A DNA stretch of 64,000 bases. Origin: Saussurea involucrata (lineage: Eukaryota; Streptophyta; Magnoliopsida; Asterales; Asteraceae). Position 1 is the stretch's first letter, and each line of letters starts with the position of its first letter. The stretch spans positions 129,881,501 through 129,945,500 of the forward strand of contig CM066324.1 in the NCBI GenBank assembly GCA_033807775.1, in the 5' to 3' direction. Shown here piece by piece: positions 1 to 11,434 of the stretch. The position numbers were made by a program, and so were the translations under genes. The notes below the pieces were generated by a model. That model saw only the letters and a list, made by a program, of their open reading frames with translations. It did no database searches and was not told the origin of the DNA.

Positions 1-394
1 CATTCTTATAAAACTTCTTGATCTGAATCATTTCTCGTTTGTGGATCTGTTGATCCTTAACATATCATTTAGTTGTAATAGATCTGAAGTATTTCTTATT
101 TGCAATCTTATAATGTACGAAATCTGTTATAATATTGAACTTACTATTCTTTGTTTCTTCTGTTCAGGTGAGATCTGTGGCCCATCTCAGGCCCCACTTC
201 TTTCCTAATCTGGAATATTACCTGTTGTGATTCGTTTGTTTGTTCTGTTGCTTCCGCTATATATATTTGCTCTGTACATACTTTAAAGAGCTTTGAGGTG
301 TGGCTTGACCTAGCACCCCGAGTGTTTTAGGAATCCTGTTTTTCACCTCAGAACTCTTTGAGTGTTGTTGCTCTTCTGTTTTTTGTTTAGTATC
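1..394 (+). other. Untranslated leader of the copia element
   Basis: T-rich non-coding sequence between the unseen 5' LTR and the gag ATG at 395. It has no good open frame. The length is ordinary for a copia leader, and part of it could belong to the end of the 5' LTR. No tRNA primer binding site was recognised in it. Confidence 0.5.
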
Positions 395-3300
395 ATGCCT
401 GGTGAAGAAGAAGAAGCTCTTTTAAATAACAATGGTGACACTGGGGTATCTAAGATCACCAAACTCGACTTTGGTGATCCCTTATATCTACACCCCAGTG
501 ATACCACTGGGGCTTCTTTGCTTCACCTAAAGCTAAATGGGACTGAAAATTACAAGGTTTGGTCATGTGCAATGATCCTAGCCCTTGAAACAAAAAACAA
601 ACTAGGATTTATAGATGGATCTTGCACTAGACCTACCACTGATCCTGTTCTAGCCAAACAATGGGACAGGTGTAACTCAGTAGTTCTATCTTGGATCTTA
701 AATTCAGTCACTGAGGAGCTATATCTTGGTCAGGTCTTCTCGAAAATAGCTTCTCATGTCTGGCTTGAACTTAAGGAGACCTATGATAAGGTGGATGGTT
801 CTGTTACTTTTAATCTACATAAGAATATTAACTCCTTAACACAAAACGGATCATCTGTCTCTGATTACTACCACAGGTTAAACTCTCTTTGGAAACAGTT
901 TGATGCATTAGTCAAACTTCCTGCTTGCACCTGTAATGCTTCCCAAGATTTTACTAAACATAACAAACTTTTAAAGCTTATGCAATTTCTAATGGGGTTA
1001 GATGATGTTTACCAGCCAGTAAGGAGTACTATTCTCACTACTGACCCTCTTCCTTCGATTAAAACAACCTTCTCTATTATATCAAGAGAAGAATCTCACA
1101 GAGGAACATCTAACCCTAACTCTTCTAATAAAACTCAATCTTCTGCTTTCTTTGGTAAGACCTCTGAAACTAAACGGAAACCTATAAGGCCTCCAAATCC
1201 AAATATGTTATGTAAGCATTGTGGTATGATTGGACATACAATAGAAAGGTGTTACAAGTTAATAGGTTTTCCACCAAAAGATTTTCAAAGAAAACCAAAT
1301 GTAAATGGAAATTTTAGACCATCTTCTAACAGTGTTGATGCTTCCAATACTCATAACACTGGTCAGTCTTCTAGCACTCCTGGTCCATCTCTGACTCAAG
1401 AGCAAGTCTCTAAACTTCTGAGTCTGCTTAGCCCCAACTCCTCAAATGTGGCATCTGCCAATATGGCAGGTATGTCTCTTTCCTCCTCATCTATCCCTAA
1501 TTGGATTATAGATTCTGGCGCTACTCAACATATGACATCATCTCTCAGTAGCCTTAATAATGTGGTTGATGTGTCAGATTTGAATCTTATTGTTAATCAC
1601 CCTAATGGATCTAAAGCAAAAATAAATAAAATAGGAGACATGAAACTCACTGATGAATTGGGCTTATTTGATGTTTTAGTTGTGCCAGAATTTAATGTGG
1701 ATCTGTTATCTGTTCATAAGTTAGCTAGAGATAATAAAGTGTTTATTGGGTTTGATGAACACAAATGCTACATCCAGGACTGTCAACGAACGAGGTTGAT
1801 GGGGACTGGTAGTGAGGCAGGTGGTCTATATTTTCTCACTCTACCTTGTAAGGGTAAGTCTTCTTGTTATAATACTACCATGAACTGTCATGTGTCATAT
1901 CAGCTATGGCATAGTAGATTAGGACACCCTGCTGATCCTGTTCTAAATGTTTTGAAAGAAAGACTAAATATAAAATTAGACTCTTCTTCTCCTCCATGTG
2001 AAATATGTCATCAAGCTAAACAAATAAGAAAAAAGTTTGATTTAAGCGATCATAAATCAAAGGAAATAGAAGAATTGATACATTTAGATGTCTGGGGTCC
2101 GTATAAAGTTTCTAGTAAGGATGATTTCAAATATTTTTTAACTGTTGTTGATGATTTTTCAAGATCTGTCTGGGTTTATCTTTTAAAAGGAAAGGACGAA
2201 GTTTTTGACAACATAGTCAACTTTTCTAACCTCATTCAAACCCAGTTTAACAAAAACATTAAGGCAGTTAGAAGTGATAATGGAACATAATTTTCAAATC
2301 AAAAGGTTTCATCCTTTTTTAATTCTCACGGGATTATACATCAAACCTCCTGTACTTACACTCCGCAACAAAATGGTGTTGTGGAACGTAAACACATGCA
2401 TTTACTGAATGTAGCAAGGGCATTAATGTTTCAGGCTGGGATTCCTTTGTACCTATGGTCTGAATGTGTTCTCACAGCGACTTACTTGATAAATAGAACT
2501 CCATCGTCCATCTTAAATGGTAAAAGTCCTTATGAAGTTATCTACGGATTCCCTCCTGTTCTCACTCATTTAAGAAATTTTGGGTATTTATGCTTTGCAG
2601 TTAAACAAAACAATTTTGACAAGTTCAGCTCTAGAACTGAAAAGTGTGTTTTATTTGGATATTCGAATTCAAAAAAGGGCTATAGGCTGTATAGTCTTGA
2701 TACTAAGCAATTTTTGGTATCTAGAGATGTAACTTTTTATGAAACTGTTTTCCCTTTTAAAATGAGTGAAAATGTGGAGTCTTATGTTGAAAATCTGAAT
2801 ACTTTGAATTTTTTTGATAATGTTACTAGTTCTACTAATGATCCTTCTGAAAATCTACCCAATGAGGAATCTAGGGCTTGGTCTACAACTCAAAATAGTT
2901 GTCCTAATTCCTCCGGTAGTATAGGTAGTGTTGACAACCAGTTAATTGGTACTGACACTATCTTGTCTGCTAGGAATCAAGGAAGTTCGGAAACTGATAA
3001 TGAGCATGATACTCATGATGTTGTAGACCCCCCTCCTGAGGGTCACGATCCTCAAAATCTTCGTGTGGATTCTTCTTCCTCTCAGTCTATAAGACAGTCT
3101 AGTAGAATTTCTCAGTTTCCCCGAAAATTTGATGACTTTGTCGTTGAAGGCAAGGTAAAATATGGTATTGAAAGAGTAGTAAATTACTCTAATCTCACAA
3201 AAGATAATTTTTGTTTTGTGTCAAATCTAAATAAATCCATTGAACCTAGTAGCTATTCTGAGGCTTGCAAGGATCCTAATTGGGTAATTGCAATGAACAA

Positions 3301-4791
3301 TGAAATGGAAGCACTTAATAGGAATGGTACCTGGATTGTTATAGATCTTCCACCAGGAAGAAAACCTATAGGGTGCAAATGGATTTATAAGATTAAATAT
3401 AAGTCTAATGGGGAAATAGAGAGATACAAGGCTAGGCTGGTTGCAAAAGGCTATAGTCAAAGAGAAGGTCTTGGTTATGAAGAAACCTTCTCTCCTGTAG
3501 TTAAAATGATAACTGTTAGATGTGTTATAGCATTGTCTGTTCAGTTTAATTGGCCTTTATATCAACTTGACGTGAACAATGCTTTCTTATATGGTGATTT
3601 AACAGAAGAGGTTTATATGACTTTACCGGAAGGGTATTTTTCTAATGATGATGATCAAGTTTGTAAATTAGTGAAATCTTTGTATGGATTAAAACAGGCT
3701 CCACGTCAGTGGTATGAAAAGCTGTCAAATTGCGTATTTGATTTTGGGTTTGATCAAAATAATAGTGATTATTCTCTGTTTACTCTTAAATCTGGGAAAT
3801 TTTTATTATTCTTCTTGTATATGTAGATGATATTGTGATAACTGGAAATAGTAAGAGTGAGATTCACAGAGTTAAAAAACACCTACAAACAAATTTTATG
3901 ATTAAAGACCTTGGAACCTTACAATTTTTCTTAGGAATAGAAATCTTAAAAACTAAGGATGGGTTGTGTATGAGCCAAAGAAAGTATTGTCTAGAACTAT
4001 TGAATGATTTTGGTTACTTAGGGTGTAAGCCAATCAATACCCCAATGGACATGAACATGATAGTAACTGAGTCGTCAGGTTCTTCTTTTGATCCTCCTTT
4101 AGCTGATATTTCTAGTTTTCAAAGGTTAATTGGAAGACTTATTTATATGTTGGCTACAAGACCTGATATTGCATTTGCAATACATTGTCTTAGACAATTT
4201 ATGCATGTGCCACGTCGGTCTCATTTGAACTTAGCTCTTAGAGTTCTACGATATCTAAAGAAGGCTCCAGGTAAGGGTGTTTCATTTACTGTTTCTGATT
4301 GTTTCAAATTGTCTGCTTATGTGGATGCTGACTGGGGAAAATGTTTATCTACTAGAAGGTCTGTAACAGGGTATTGTATATTTCTGGGTAATTGTCTTAT
4401 TTCTTGGAAAAGTAAAAAGCAAACTGCTGTATCTCGATCTTCAGCAAAATCTGAATATCGAGCTATGGCATCCGCTACTTGTGAAATACTTTGGATTGTA
4501 GAAGTTTTATCAAGTCTTAATATCACAGATTTACTTCCTGTAAATCTTTTGTGTGATAACAATTCTGCAATCCAAATTGCAAACAATTCAGTTTCTCATG
4601 AGAAAACTAAACATATTGAGATTGATGTTCACCAAGTAAGAAATAAAATTGCTAGTGGAATATTGAAAACTGTTAAGGTCGAATCTTTGGAAAACACCGC
4701 TGATATCTTTACTAAGTCTCTCTCTTCATTTCAGCATGATTATTTGTGCGAGAAATTAAGAATGATAGATTTATTCTGTTGTCAAGATTGA
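395..4791 (+). pseudogene. copia gag-pol polyprotein, two inactivating lesions
   Basis: Gag begins at the ATG at 395 and holds a UBN2/Retrotran_gag-type domain (LHLKLNGTENYKVW) and one zinc knuckle (CKHCGMIGHTIERC). The aspartic protease motif is WIIDSGATQHM. A GAG-pre-integrase HHCC region (LWHSRLGH...CEICHQAK) is followed by the integrase core (LDVWGPY, VVDDFSR). Reverse transcriptase shows KARLVAKGYSQ, YQLDVNNAFLYGDL and YGLKQAPRQW; RNase H shows YVDADWG and SRSSAKSEY. A TAA at 2288-2290 interrupts integrase in frame, right after the SDNGT motif. A small indel near 3800-3812 shifts the frame just before the catalytic YVDD of reverse transcriptase, which lies in the next frame. All domains are recognisable, so the copy is not ancient. 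Confidence 0.9.
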
Positions 4792-4798
4792 GGGCGGG

Positions 4799-5233
4799 TG
4801 TTAAAAGATGTTATTAGTTTCAACCAATCTTGACATAAATATTAACTAAAAATGTTGATTTGTTGTTTAGTTGGTTGTAGAGGGACTAAAGTTAGGAAAC
4901 TATCAAAGATGTGTACTGCGCCTCGTATCTCGTGATTTACCAAGGGTAGCGGAGCGCTTTTCTGGATACTACAGGGACTAATGTTGAAAGTTGCTAACTG
5001 GAGTATATAAAGTGAAGATGGCTGTCATTTGGAAACACACACAAGTTTTCTCATCTGAATTCTCTCAATATTAGCTCTCGTTTCGTTATCTCTCTAGTTA
5101 GGTTTTACTTGTAAGTTCTTATATAACTAGAGTTTATAGTTTACTGTATTCATAATCTTTTGTTAATAAACGAGTTGTGTATTTCTAGAGAAGGACCACC
5201 AGAGTGTTCTTCAGTTTTTCGTTTTTTGAGGTT
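4799..5233 (+). repeat. 3' LTR of copia element
   Basis: The LTR begins with TGTTAAAAG immediately after a purine tract (GAGGGCGGG). It contains a TATA box (TATATAAAG, about 5005-5012) that would start transcription in a 5' copy, and an AATAAA-like signal near 5163-5168. The right boundary is estimated, since no matching LTR or target duplication can be compared. Confidence 0.6.
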
Positions 5234-5825
5234 TTTTCACTGAAGCCCCCTCCGTATATCTATACATGCATAATTGGTTCAGGATTTGTATATTTGTATA
5301 AACATATATGATATCAAGTCTAATAAAAGCATTTTGTAAGTTAAATTCATGTTGGAAATTAGGCTTCTTTTAGATACGGGACCGAACTCTTAAACGGTTA
5401 AACCAATACAGTATTGTCATGTATCTTACATGATGGTCTTGGAATAAGACAGTAGACCGGCTTTTGGGAATTGATGATAATTAAACTTTTTACACGATCT
5501 GATTTCTATACCATGATATTTATAAATATTTTAAGTTCCAACTAAAATCGTTACGATCTTGTCCAATTCAATTTAAAATCTAAAGGTGTTTTGTTATATT
5601 TGTTGGAGTTCCACATCAGACAGACTTAAACGATTTATCATGGTTACAGATTGAAATCTTTATTCTCTACACAAGGGTTTTTTCGGAAAGTAAATATGAT
5701 GGTTCATAAAATTCAGAAAATCTAACAACCAACAACAGTAGTTTAGATTGAGGTTGACTGATATCACTCTTAATAATTTCTTCCAAAGACCAAGGGGTAA
5801 TTTTGTAAATTCCCCCATTTCTTGA
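5234..5825. other. Intergenic, no gene seen
   Basis: AT-rich sequence between the copia LTR and the promoter of the next gene. Short open frames here lack any recognisable motif. The last few hundred bases are presumably the upstream promoter of the gene at 5913. Confidence 0.5.
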
Positions 5826-5827
5826 AC

Positions 5828-5837
5828 CTTATATAAG
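5828..5837 (+). promoter_or_regulatory. TATA box of the 5913 gene
   Basis: CTTATATAAGG lies about 75-85 bp before the ATG at 5913. This is a normal plant spacing with a short CA/TC-rich 5' UTR in between. Confidence 0.6.
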
Positions 5838-5912
5838 GCTTCACCCATCACTAACCATCATCATCTATTCATCTTCATCCCACAGTCTTTTGAACTCTGC
5901 AAGACTGCAACA

Positions 5913-6539
5913 ATGGATATGAATCATATGATGGAAGATCAAATCAAGAAACACAACATCAAATCAACACCAAAAACCCATTTCAAAAAACTCAACAACA
6001 TCTTCTCCATTTTCATCTTCATCTTCTTAATCTCATTTTCTGTATCTATCTGTTCTTACACTCATCATTTCCCTAATTTCACCGATTCCAATGACCGCCA
6101 CTATATCTTCTTGATCTGCAACGGAATCCTTTTCTTCCTGTTCATGAACTTCAATTCGACCCACGATTCTTCGCTAAAACAGAATCAACCAGAAATCGAC
6201 CATCCAGCTGTGCTAGTTTCATCAGCCATGGAAGAACAAGAAGAAGAAATCAAAGAAGAAGATAATGATGATGATGAAATGGAGCGAAATGGGAATCGGG
6301 TTTATGTAAATAAAGATCATAATGCTGTTTTGATCATCGAAGATCGAATTGAAGATCAAATGGCAAAGCAGCATCAGCATGTTGCTGTAGTTGAAGAACA
6401 AGAAACAGGGGAATCAAAAGAAGCAGCAGAAACAGAGGAATTGAATAAGAAATGTGCAGAATTCATAAGAAATATGAGAGAGAGAATGAAATCCGAATCA
6501 TCGTATCGCTATGGATTTTACTCCAATCGACCAAAATAA
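5913..6539 (+). CDS. Small two-helix membrane protein with DUF761-like C-terminus
   Basis: A 208-residue protein; the start is chosen because CAACAATGG is a good plant context right after a TATA box and short leader. Residues about 28-48 and 64-80 are strongly hydrophobic (NIFSIFIFIFLISFSVSI; YIFLICNGILFFLFMNF), predicting two membrane helices. A long acidic, low-complexity middle (EEQEEEIKEEDNDDDE) follows. The C-terminus ELNKKCAEFIRNMRERM resembles the DUF761 signature of plant DUF4408/DUF761 proteins, which are often stress or fibre expressed and have no known biochemical role. It is intronless and intact, with no lesions. It is the only convincing undisrupted host gene here. Function is unknown, and assignment to DUF4408/DUF761 is by eye. 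Confidence 0.8.
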   Translation: MDMNHMMEDQIKKHNIKSTPKTHFKKLNNIFSIFIFIFLISFSVSICSYTHHFPNFTDSNDRHYIFLICNGILFFLFMNFNSTHDSSLKQNQPEIDHPAVLVSSAMEEQEEEIKEEDNDDDEMERNGNRVYVNKDHNAVLIIEDRIEDQMAKQHQHVAVVEEQETGESKEAAETEELNKKCAEFIRNMRERMKSESSYRYGFYSNRPK

Positions 6540-6702
6540 ATGCAACAATTTCCTTGTAGTGTAATTTTTTTTAATTTGTATATCTTTAATTTATAATTAC
6601 CTTTTTACCCTTACACTTTTGATATCGATAAGAGTCTCTACTTTCCCGTTATTAAGCAATGTTATCGATGTTTTTTGAGTGTTCGACGTCTTTATCATCT
6701 TA

Positions 6703-7091
6703 GTGCGTCTCCAACAGCATTGCTAAAATAGAAAAAACTAGGTTTTTGTTTGCTATTCTTCTCCAAAAACATTGTTATCTTGTTTGCTAAAATAGAGATT
6801 CATGGAAAAATCTCTAAATATAGAAAACTCTCTATAATTTTCTAAATAGAAGAGAGAAATAATTATTTTATTCAACCCACCAATAACATAATTTTTATTA
6901 TTATTATTTTATATTAAGTATTTCTTTTAAAGTCTATTGGTAATATAAATTAGAGAATATTATATTAATATAATTTATGTTAAAATCTCTAAAATAGCAA
7001 AACTGTTGGAGATGAATGTAACTCTTTTTAAATATTTTAACATTTGATTCTCTATTTTATAACATTTATAGCAAATCTGTTGGAGATGCTC
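6703..7091. mobile_element. MITE, Harbinger-like termini
   Basis: Left end GTGCGTCTCCAACAG and right end CTGTTGGAGATGCTC form an imperfect terminal inverted repeat. A third internal copy (CTGTTGGAGATG) lies near 7001-7012. The interior is AT-rich and non-coding. Flanks are TTA on the left and ATA on the right, compatible with a decayed 3-bp Harbinger-type target duplication. Confidence 0.55.
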
Positions 7092-7177
7092 ATAGCAAAT
7101 GTTTTCTTTTATATTTGATGAATGATTAAACGAATTATTAAGTAAGTTTATACGTCTATTTAAGTATTACTCTTTTT

Positions 7178-7206
7178 AATAAATAAATAAATAAATAAAT
7201 AAATAA
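7178..7206. repeat. (AAAT)n microsatellite
   Basis: About seven tandem AAAT units in an otherwise AT-rich stretch. Confidence 0.9.
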
Positions 7207-7514
7207 GAGATATTTTGGAAACTAAAAAGTTGACTTGCAATTCCAAAAGTCTTGTAGCCATGGCCCTAGCATAGGGAAAATATGTACACTTAGAAGTCGT
7301 TATCTCCCCAAACTCAGAGCATGATTAAGAATATGAATATCCTTCTAGAAAGAAAACAAAATGTATTATTTGAGGGTGTGCATCGGGTTGAAATAAAATC
7401 AGAAAATAAAAAATAATAACGTCAAACCCATCTAACTTAATACAATTTCAGTTTAAACTGGTTTATTTTCATACCATACTATAAACTAGATACATATTTC
7501 AATTGTATTGGTTA

Positions 7515-8110
7515 GGGCATCTCCAATGGGTCACAATATATTTTACACTAAACATCAAAAATAGTGTAAAATTTAATATTAATATTAAATCTTCTCCAAT
7601 GGGTAACACTATTTTCTACACCAAATCATTTTTATATTAATTTATTAAACTTTCAATAATATCCTTATATTTATTAACTTTACAATTTATACCCATATTT
7701 TTTATTTAGATCATAACTTTTTATTTTTTATTAATTATGAACTAAATTATTTTAATGCATAAAACAAATTTTTTATTAAACAATAAAAGTTATATTAAAA
7801 CATCTAAAGAAGAGAATACATATTTTAATTATTTTCATTACTATATTTTTCCCATAAATGATCGATTAACGCATTCCGAAGCTCGAAGTGTGCCACTTTG
7901 TCTTTGATTTGTCTGTAACGAGCGAGAAGTTGTTGAAATTGGTTATTATCATTCATCACCGTTTCAACCTCTATCAATGACACTTCTCTTGCAACTTCAA
8001 TTGGTGCATCAAATATTTATATCAGTGACACTTCTCTTGCAACTTCTGTATCATAAAAGTCTTTTAATCATTCTGCACTAAACCATTCAGCAACTGCCAA
8101 ACAGCCCCTA
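7515..8110 (-). pseudogene. PIF/Harbinger transposon end with transposase C-terminal remnant
   Basis: The left end is GGGCATCTCCAATGGGT preceded by TTA, a typical Harbinger terminus. On the minus strand, 8050 down to about 7850 encodes QFQQLLARYRQIKDKVAHFE followed by a region with LIDHLWEKYS and a stop. This resembles the C-terminal tail of plant ALP1-like (HARBI1-related) transposases. The catalytic domain is absent and the second terminus was not found. A 20-bp motif (GACACTTCTCTTGCAACTTC) is duplicated at about 7979 and 8027. It is a truncated relic; family assignment rests on one short stretch. Confidence 0.45.
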
Positions 8111-8640
8111 AAACACCAATATACAGAATCGATAGTCGTGAAGATATGGGATATTGACCCAAATCAAATACATAAATTATCTTGCCAACTAGATGCATGA
8201 CCTAACCTAAATTCATGCACCATCACCAAAATTCATGCATTGCACTTGACAATCTCTTGAGTTCTGATAATTGGCGAACACCCAAGTCGTTTTATGTAAC
8301 AATCTTTTACTTGGTGTATGAGAAATTATTTATAATTTAACGAACACCCAAGTAGTGATCAAATTCAACAAAAGCGTAATTTTTTGTGAACAAGAAACGG
8401 TGGTATAAATATTGCAAATACCGTAACATGCTAAAAAAAATAATACCCAAGTGTGCAAATTCAAGAAATGGAGAATAGACTCGAGAAGCATGCTGCTTCA
8501 AAATCAAAGAGAAATATTTCTCAGGATGTGTCATGGAGAACGAGAAATTAATTCAAGTCAATAAGTTATTCCAACTTCAAATTCAAAATATCAAAAGGGA
8601 TACAAATTTTAAAATAGCTTATGTTTTTCCGTATTCGTAC
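8111..8640. other. Intergenic, nothing recognised
   Basis: AT-rich sequence with only short motif-free open frames on both strands. Confidence 0.5.
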
Positions 8641-8654
8641 ATTATATATATATA

Positions 8655-8862
8655 GAGAGAGAGAGACTCGGGATCATGTGAGATCAGTTTGTTTTAGTGA
8701 GACCACGTTCTTACATTTGAAACTTCACAGCAAAACACTGTGAATGTAACCTTCACAGTTTTTTTGTTGTGAAGATTCGGATTTTTTTTACCTTCACAGT
8801 GTATTGCTTTGAAGTCTCAAGTGTAAAAATGTGTCCTCACAGGTCTCACGTGAACCCAACCC
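8655..8862. mobile_element. MITE bounded by TA microsatellite (first of adjacent pair)
   Basis: The sequence folds on itself: TTACATTTGAAACTTCACAG on the left pairs imperfectly with the complement of the segment near 8795-8825 containing CTTTGAAGTCTCAAGTG. CTTCACAG motifs recur inside. TATATATA tracts flank both sides, and the element is non-coding. Confidence 0.55.
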
Positions 8863-8871
8863 TATATATAT

Positions 8872-9134
8872 ACATCGAATCAGGTGCAAACGAGAACAAT
8901 ATTTATTTAAGATTTTAAGAAAACGGTCGAATCGCATGTGATTTTACACTAACATCATGTACAAAATCACATGTAATTCATGCGACATTTGCCTCTCAAC
9001 TTGAAGATGCGGCCAAAGTCGCCCACACGCCATTATTCGACAATTAATGTAGGCACATGTGATTTTGCACATAATTTGATCGTTTGGTTTATCTTAAATA
9101 GTTAGCATTCTCGTTTGATCCCTCTCTACACACA
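8872..9134. mobile_element. MITE bounded by TA microsatellite (second of adjacent pair)
   Basis: The left part holds GGTGCAAACGAGAACAATA and ATTTAAGATTTTAAGAAAAC. The right part holds the complementary TTTATCTTAAATAGTTAGCA and CTCGTTTGATCCCTC, giving terminal inverted repeats of about 60 bp with mismatches. TA-rich repeats flank both ends, the left one shared with the preceding MITE. Internal ATGTGATTTT motifs are also inverted. Confidence 0.55.
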
Positions 9135-9916
9135 TATATATGTATAGTCACATCCGTAACTGAATGACAAGATGATATAAAATTTGTTGTATGTCAATAT
9201 CATATGGGAGAGACTTGTTTGATTAAAGATGACATTTATTCATTCATCATGCATGACAATGATGTTTTCTTCGCGTCACTTGATACAATGAGACTGAAGA
9301 AAAATACATGTATGTTCAGATAGTTGATAGATATGTAACATTGTGATTTGTTATTTGTTCAATATATTCATTGATCAAGAAATTAGATAAGAACATAACG
9401 ACAATGACATTACCAATGCCTCGTCTTCAATCTGGACATTTAGGACCAAGTGAGACGAGATGTTTTTATTGAAATGAGGAGGTTATTGTTGAGTGGTCGA
9501 ACATACTTTTACTATGCCATTTTTCAGAGTTTCTTTTTTCAGTATAAATAAACGTTGGTCGTATATCATCACCTTTTTTTGGCATTCTTACATCGTTCAC
9601 GTGATTTTTGTCAACTTTTACGAGCTCAAAATCTTCCCCGAATGGCGATTCAAATGTATTGGTTGAAATCACCAAAATGAAGTTGTTGTAGCTTAGACAA
9701 AAAAATTGATGTGCTAAAAAATTCATAATCTATTTTCCACTACAAACTATGTCTTGTTTGAACTTGATCTAATCGGGCTTTTGATTCCAAATGGTAATTG
9801 GGCCTAAATGGTCGCTAACCAATTCAGCTAATTTTTAGACATGATCAGGGCCGTTCCTGATATTTTGGAGGCCTTGTACGAAAAACTAGATTAGTCCTTA
9901 ATTTTTTAATTTAAAT
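9135..9916. other. Intergenic, nothing firm
   Basis: AT-rich. A minus-strand frame of 86 codons at 9466-9726 has no recognised motif and is not called. Near 9848-9885 GGGCCGTTCCTGATATTTTG looks like a dispersed repeat, but no element boundary was found. Confidence 0.4.
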
Positions 9917-11320
9917 TATGGGCAAAATGCACAAAATAGCAATCTACTTTCATTTATTTTCTTATTATAGCATTGTACTTTCACTTTTTCTTATTACAAC
10001 AATGTACTTTCAATTTATTTTTTATTAGAGCATTGTGCTTTAAAGAATTTACCCATTATAGCATTGGGTAACCTGTTACCTTTAAAACCGGTTTTCTATT
10101 GCTAATGTGTCATTTTAAAATGACAAGGCTGTCTACATGAAAATATTTAAAAATTCATTTAAAACCCTTTCAAAAATACGACTCTCACTTTCACAATTTC
10201 AAACCTCTCTTCATATCCCTCACGATTTCAAACATCTGTTCATCTCCCTCACAATTTCAAGTGCGGCTCCATCTTCAATCGTTCATCTCCATTGTGCGGC
10301 TCCATCATAAATCGTTCGTCTCCTCTTGTGTAAGTCGATTTTGGTTTCGATTTTGATAGGGTTTAGGGTTGATTTCGATTTTGACAGGGTTTAATTCGAT
10401 TCTGATTCGATTTTTGATAGGGTTTATGTAACTCGATTTTAACAGGGTTTTGATCTATTTTTTATTTCGATTTTTGACAGTATTTGCTATTTTAGTATTT
10501 GCTATTTTGTGTAGGTCGAGGTTGATTATGTTTCTGTTAGAGTTTACAGTGCCGGATCCCAGATTTTTTTACTGGGTCCCCTTTAAGGTAGCTTAAATGT
10601 CAATAAAATTGTCGGATAAAATTTTAGCTTAAATCCAACGTTTTGTGGACTTTTTAAAATTTTTTGGTAGATTTTAAGAGATTTTTAAGTTTTTTGTTGA
10701 TTTCGAGGGATTTGATTTTTTAGTCGATTTAATTTGAGAGTAATTCTGTTTTTTTGGTTGATTTCGAAACATTTTTTTTGGTTGATGGGGTCCCGGAAGA
10801 GAAATTACTGGGGGGACATTAAGGTATAAACTTGAAAAATCTATATTTTTAACCTAAAAAATTTAATTTTATTATTTTTAGTGGGGTCCCATTCCCCCAC
10901 ACCCCATGTAGTGCATCCGCCGGTGAGTTTACTATGTTGCTACTTTACGGTTTACTTCATTGAATTTTTTTCCCTTGAATTTTTTGTTTCATCTTTAGGA
11001 TGTCATCTTTATCGACATCTACAACAGAGTACGTGAAACAAAATGGTAGTGATGATGGTAGTGATAGTGATTAGTCATCAAGTGATGATGGTGATGTTTC
11101 TGATGCTCCTTCTTTAGATCACATATCCGAAGGTGAAGATTAAATTATTGAATTTAGACAAAAAATTGGACGTGGTTTACGGACACAAGAATATAATAGA
11201 GAAGAAGATGACAATGTAAGAGAAGAAGATTTGATGGCTTTTGAACATGAAAAGTTTTTGAATGATCTTAGTGGGGAATTAAAAACGGATAATATCGTTG
11301 AGACTATTGTAAATATATTT
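9917..11320 (+). pseudogene. Probable MULE 5' remnant: terminal repeat and transposase N-terminus
   Basis: From 9917 the sequence GGGCAAAATGCACAAAATAG, followed by repeated ATTGTACTTTCA motifs, looks like a long MULE terminus. A 5' leader follows, then a frame from about 11000 reading SSLSTSTTEYVKQNGSDDGS, an acidic serine stretch, and RQKIGRGLRTQEYN. This layout is common at the N-terminus of plant MURA-type transposases. In-frame stops (for example TAG near 11073 and TAA near 11142) break it, and no catalytic domain follows. A 377-bp hAT MITE interrupts the leader at 10548-10924. Assignment is by general appearance and could be wrong. Confidence 0.35.
10548..10924. mobile_element. Non-autonomous hAT MITE with 8-bp target duplication
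   Basis: GAGTTTAC occurs at 10540-10547 and again at 10925-10932, a perfect 8-bp duplication typical of hAT insertion. The ends AGTGCCGGATCC and GCATCCGCCGGT are imperfect inverted repeats resembling known plant hAT termini of the AGTGGCGGATCC kind. The interior is T-rich on the left and A-rich on the right, with GGGTCCC motifs near both ends, and is non-coding. Confidence 0.8.
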
Positions 11321-11434
11321 GGATGAAGAAGCTAAACTTATGTTTGATTCCTTTTGTGCATTTTGTGAAAATGGTAATTATTGTCTTTTTTGTTGGGATC
11401 GGTGGTCTCGGAATGGTAAAATCTCTAATCCCTT

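Larger units (their letters stand above)
1..5233 (+). mobile_element. Ty1/copia LTR retrotransposon, 5' LTR outside window
   Basis: The domain order gag, protease, integrase, reverse transcriptase, RNase H is that of Ty1/copia. No primer binding site or 5' LTR is visible, so the left end and its target duplication lie upstream of the window. The polypurine tract (around 4788-4798) and a 3' LTR starting TGTTAAAAG at 4799 are present. The coding region carries one nonsense codon and one frameshift, so this copy cannot make its full polyprotein. The right end is uncertain because the matching LTR is not available for comparison. Confidence 0.85.

Noticed and set aside
1..394. 5' LTR of the copia element within the window
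   Set aside because: No TGTTAAAAGATG start, no matching LTR sequence and no primer site could be found in this stretch.
9466..9726. 86-codon minus-strand frame
   Set aside because: No recognisable domain, promoter or context; AT-rich intergenic region.
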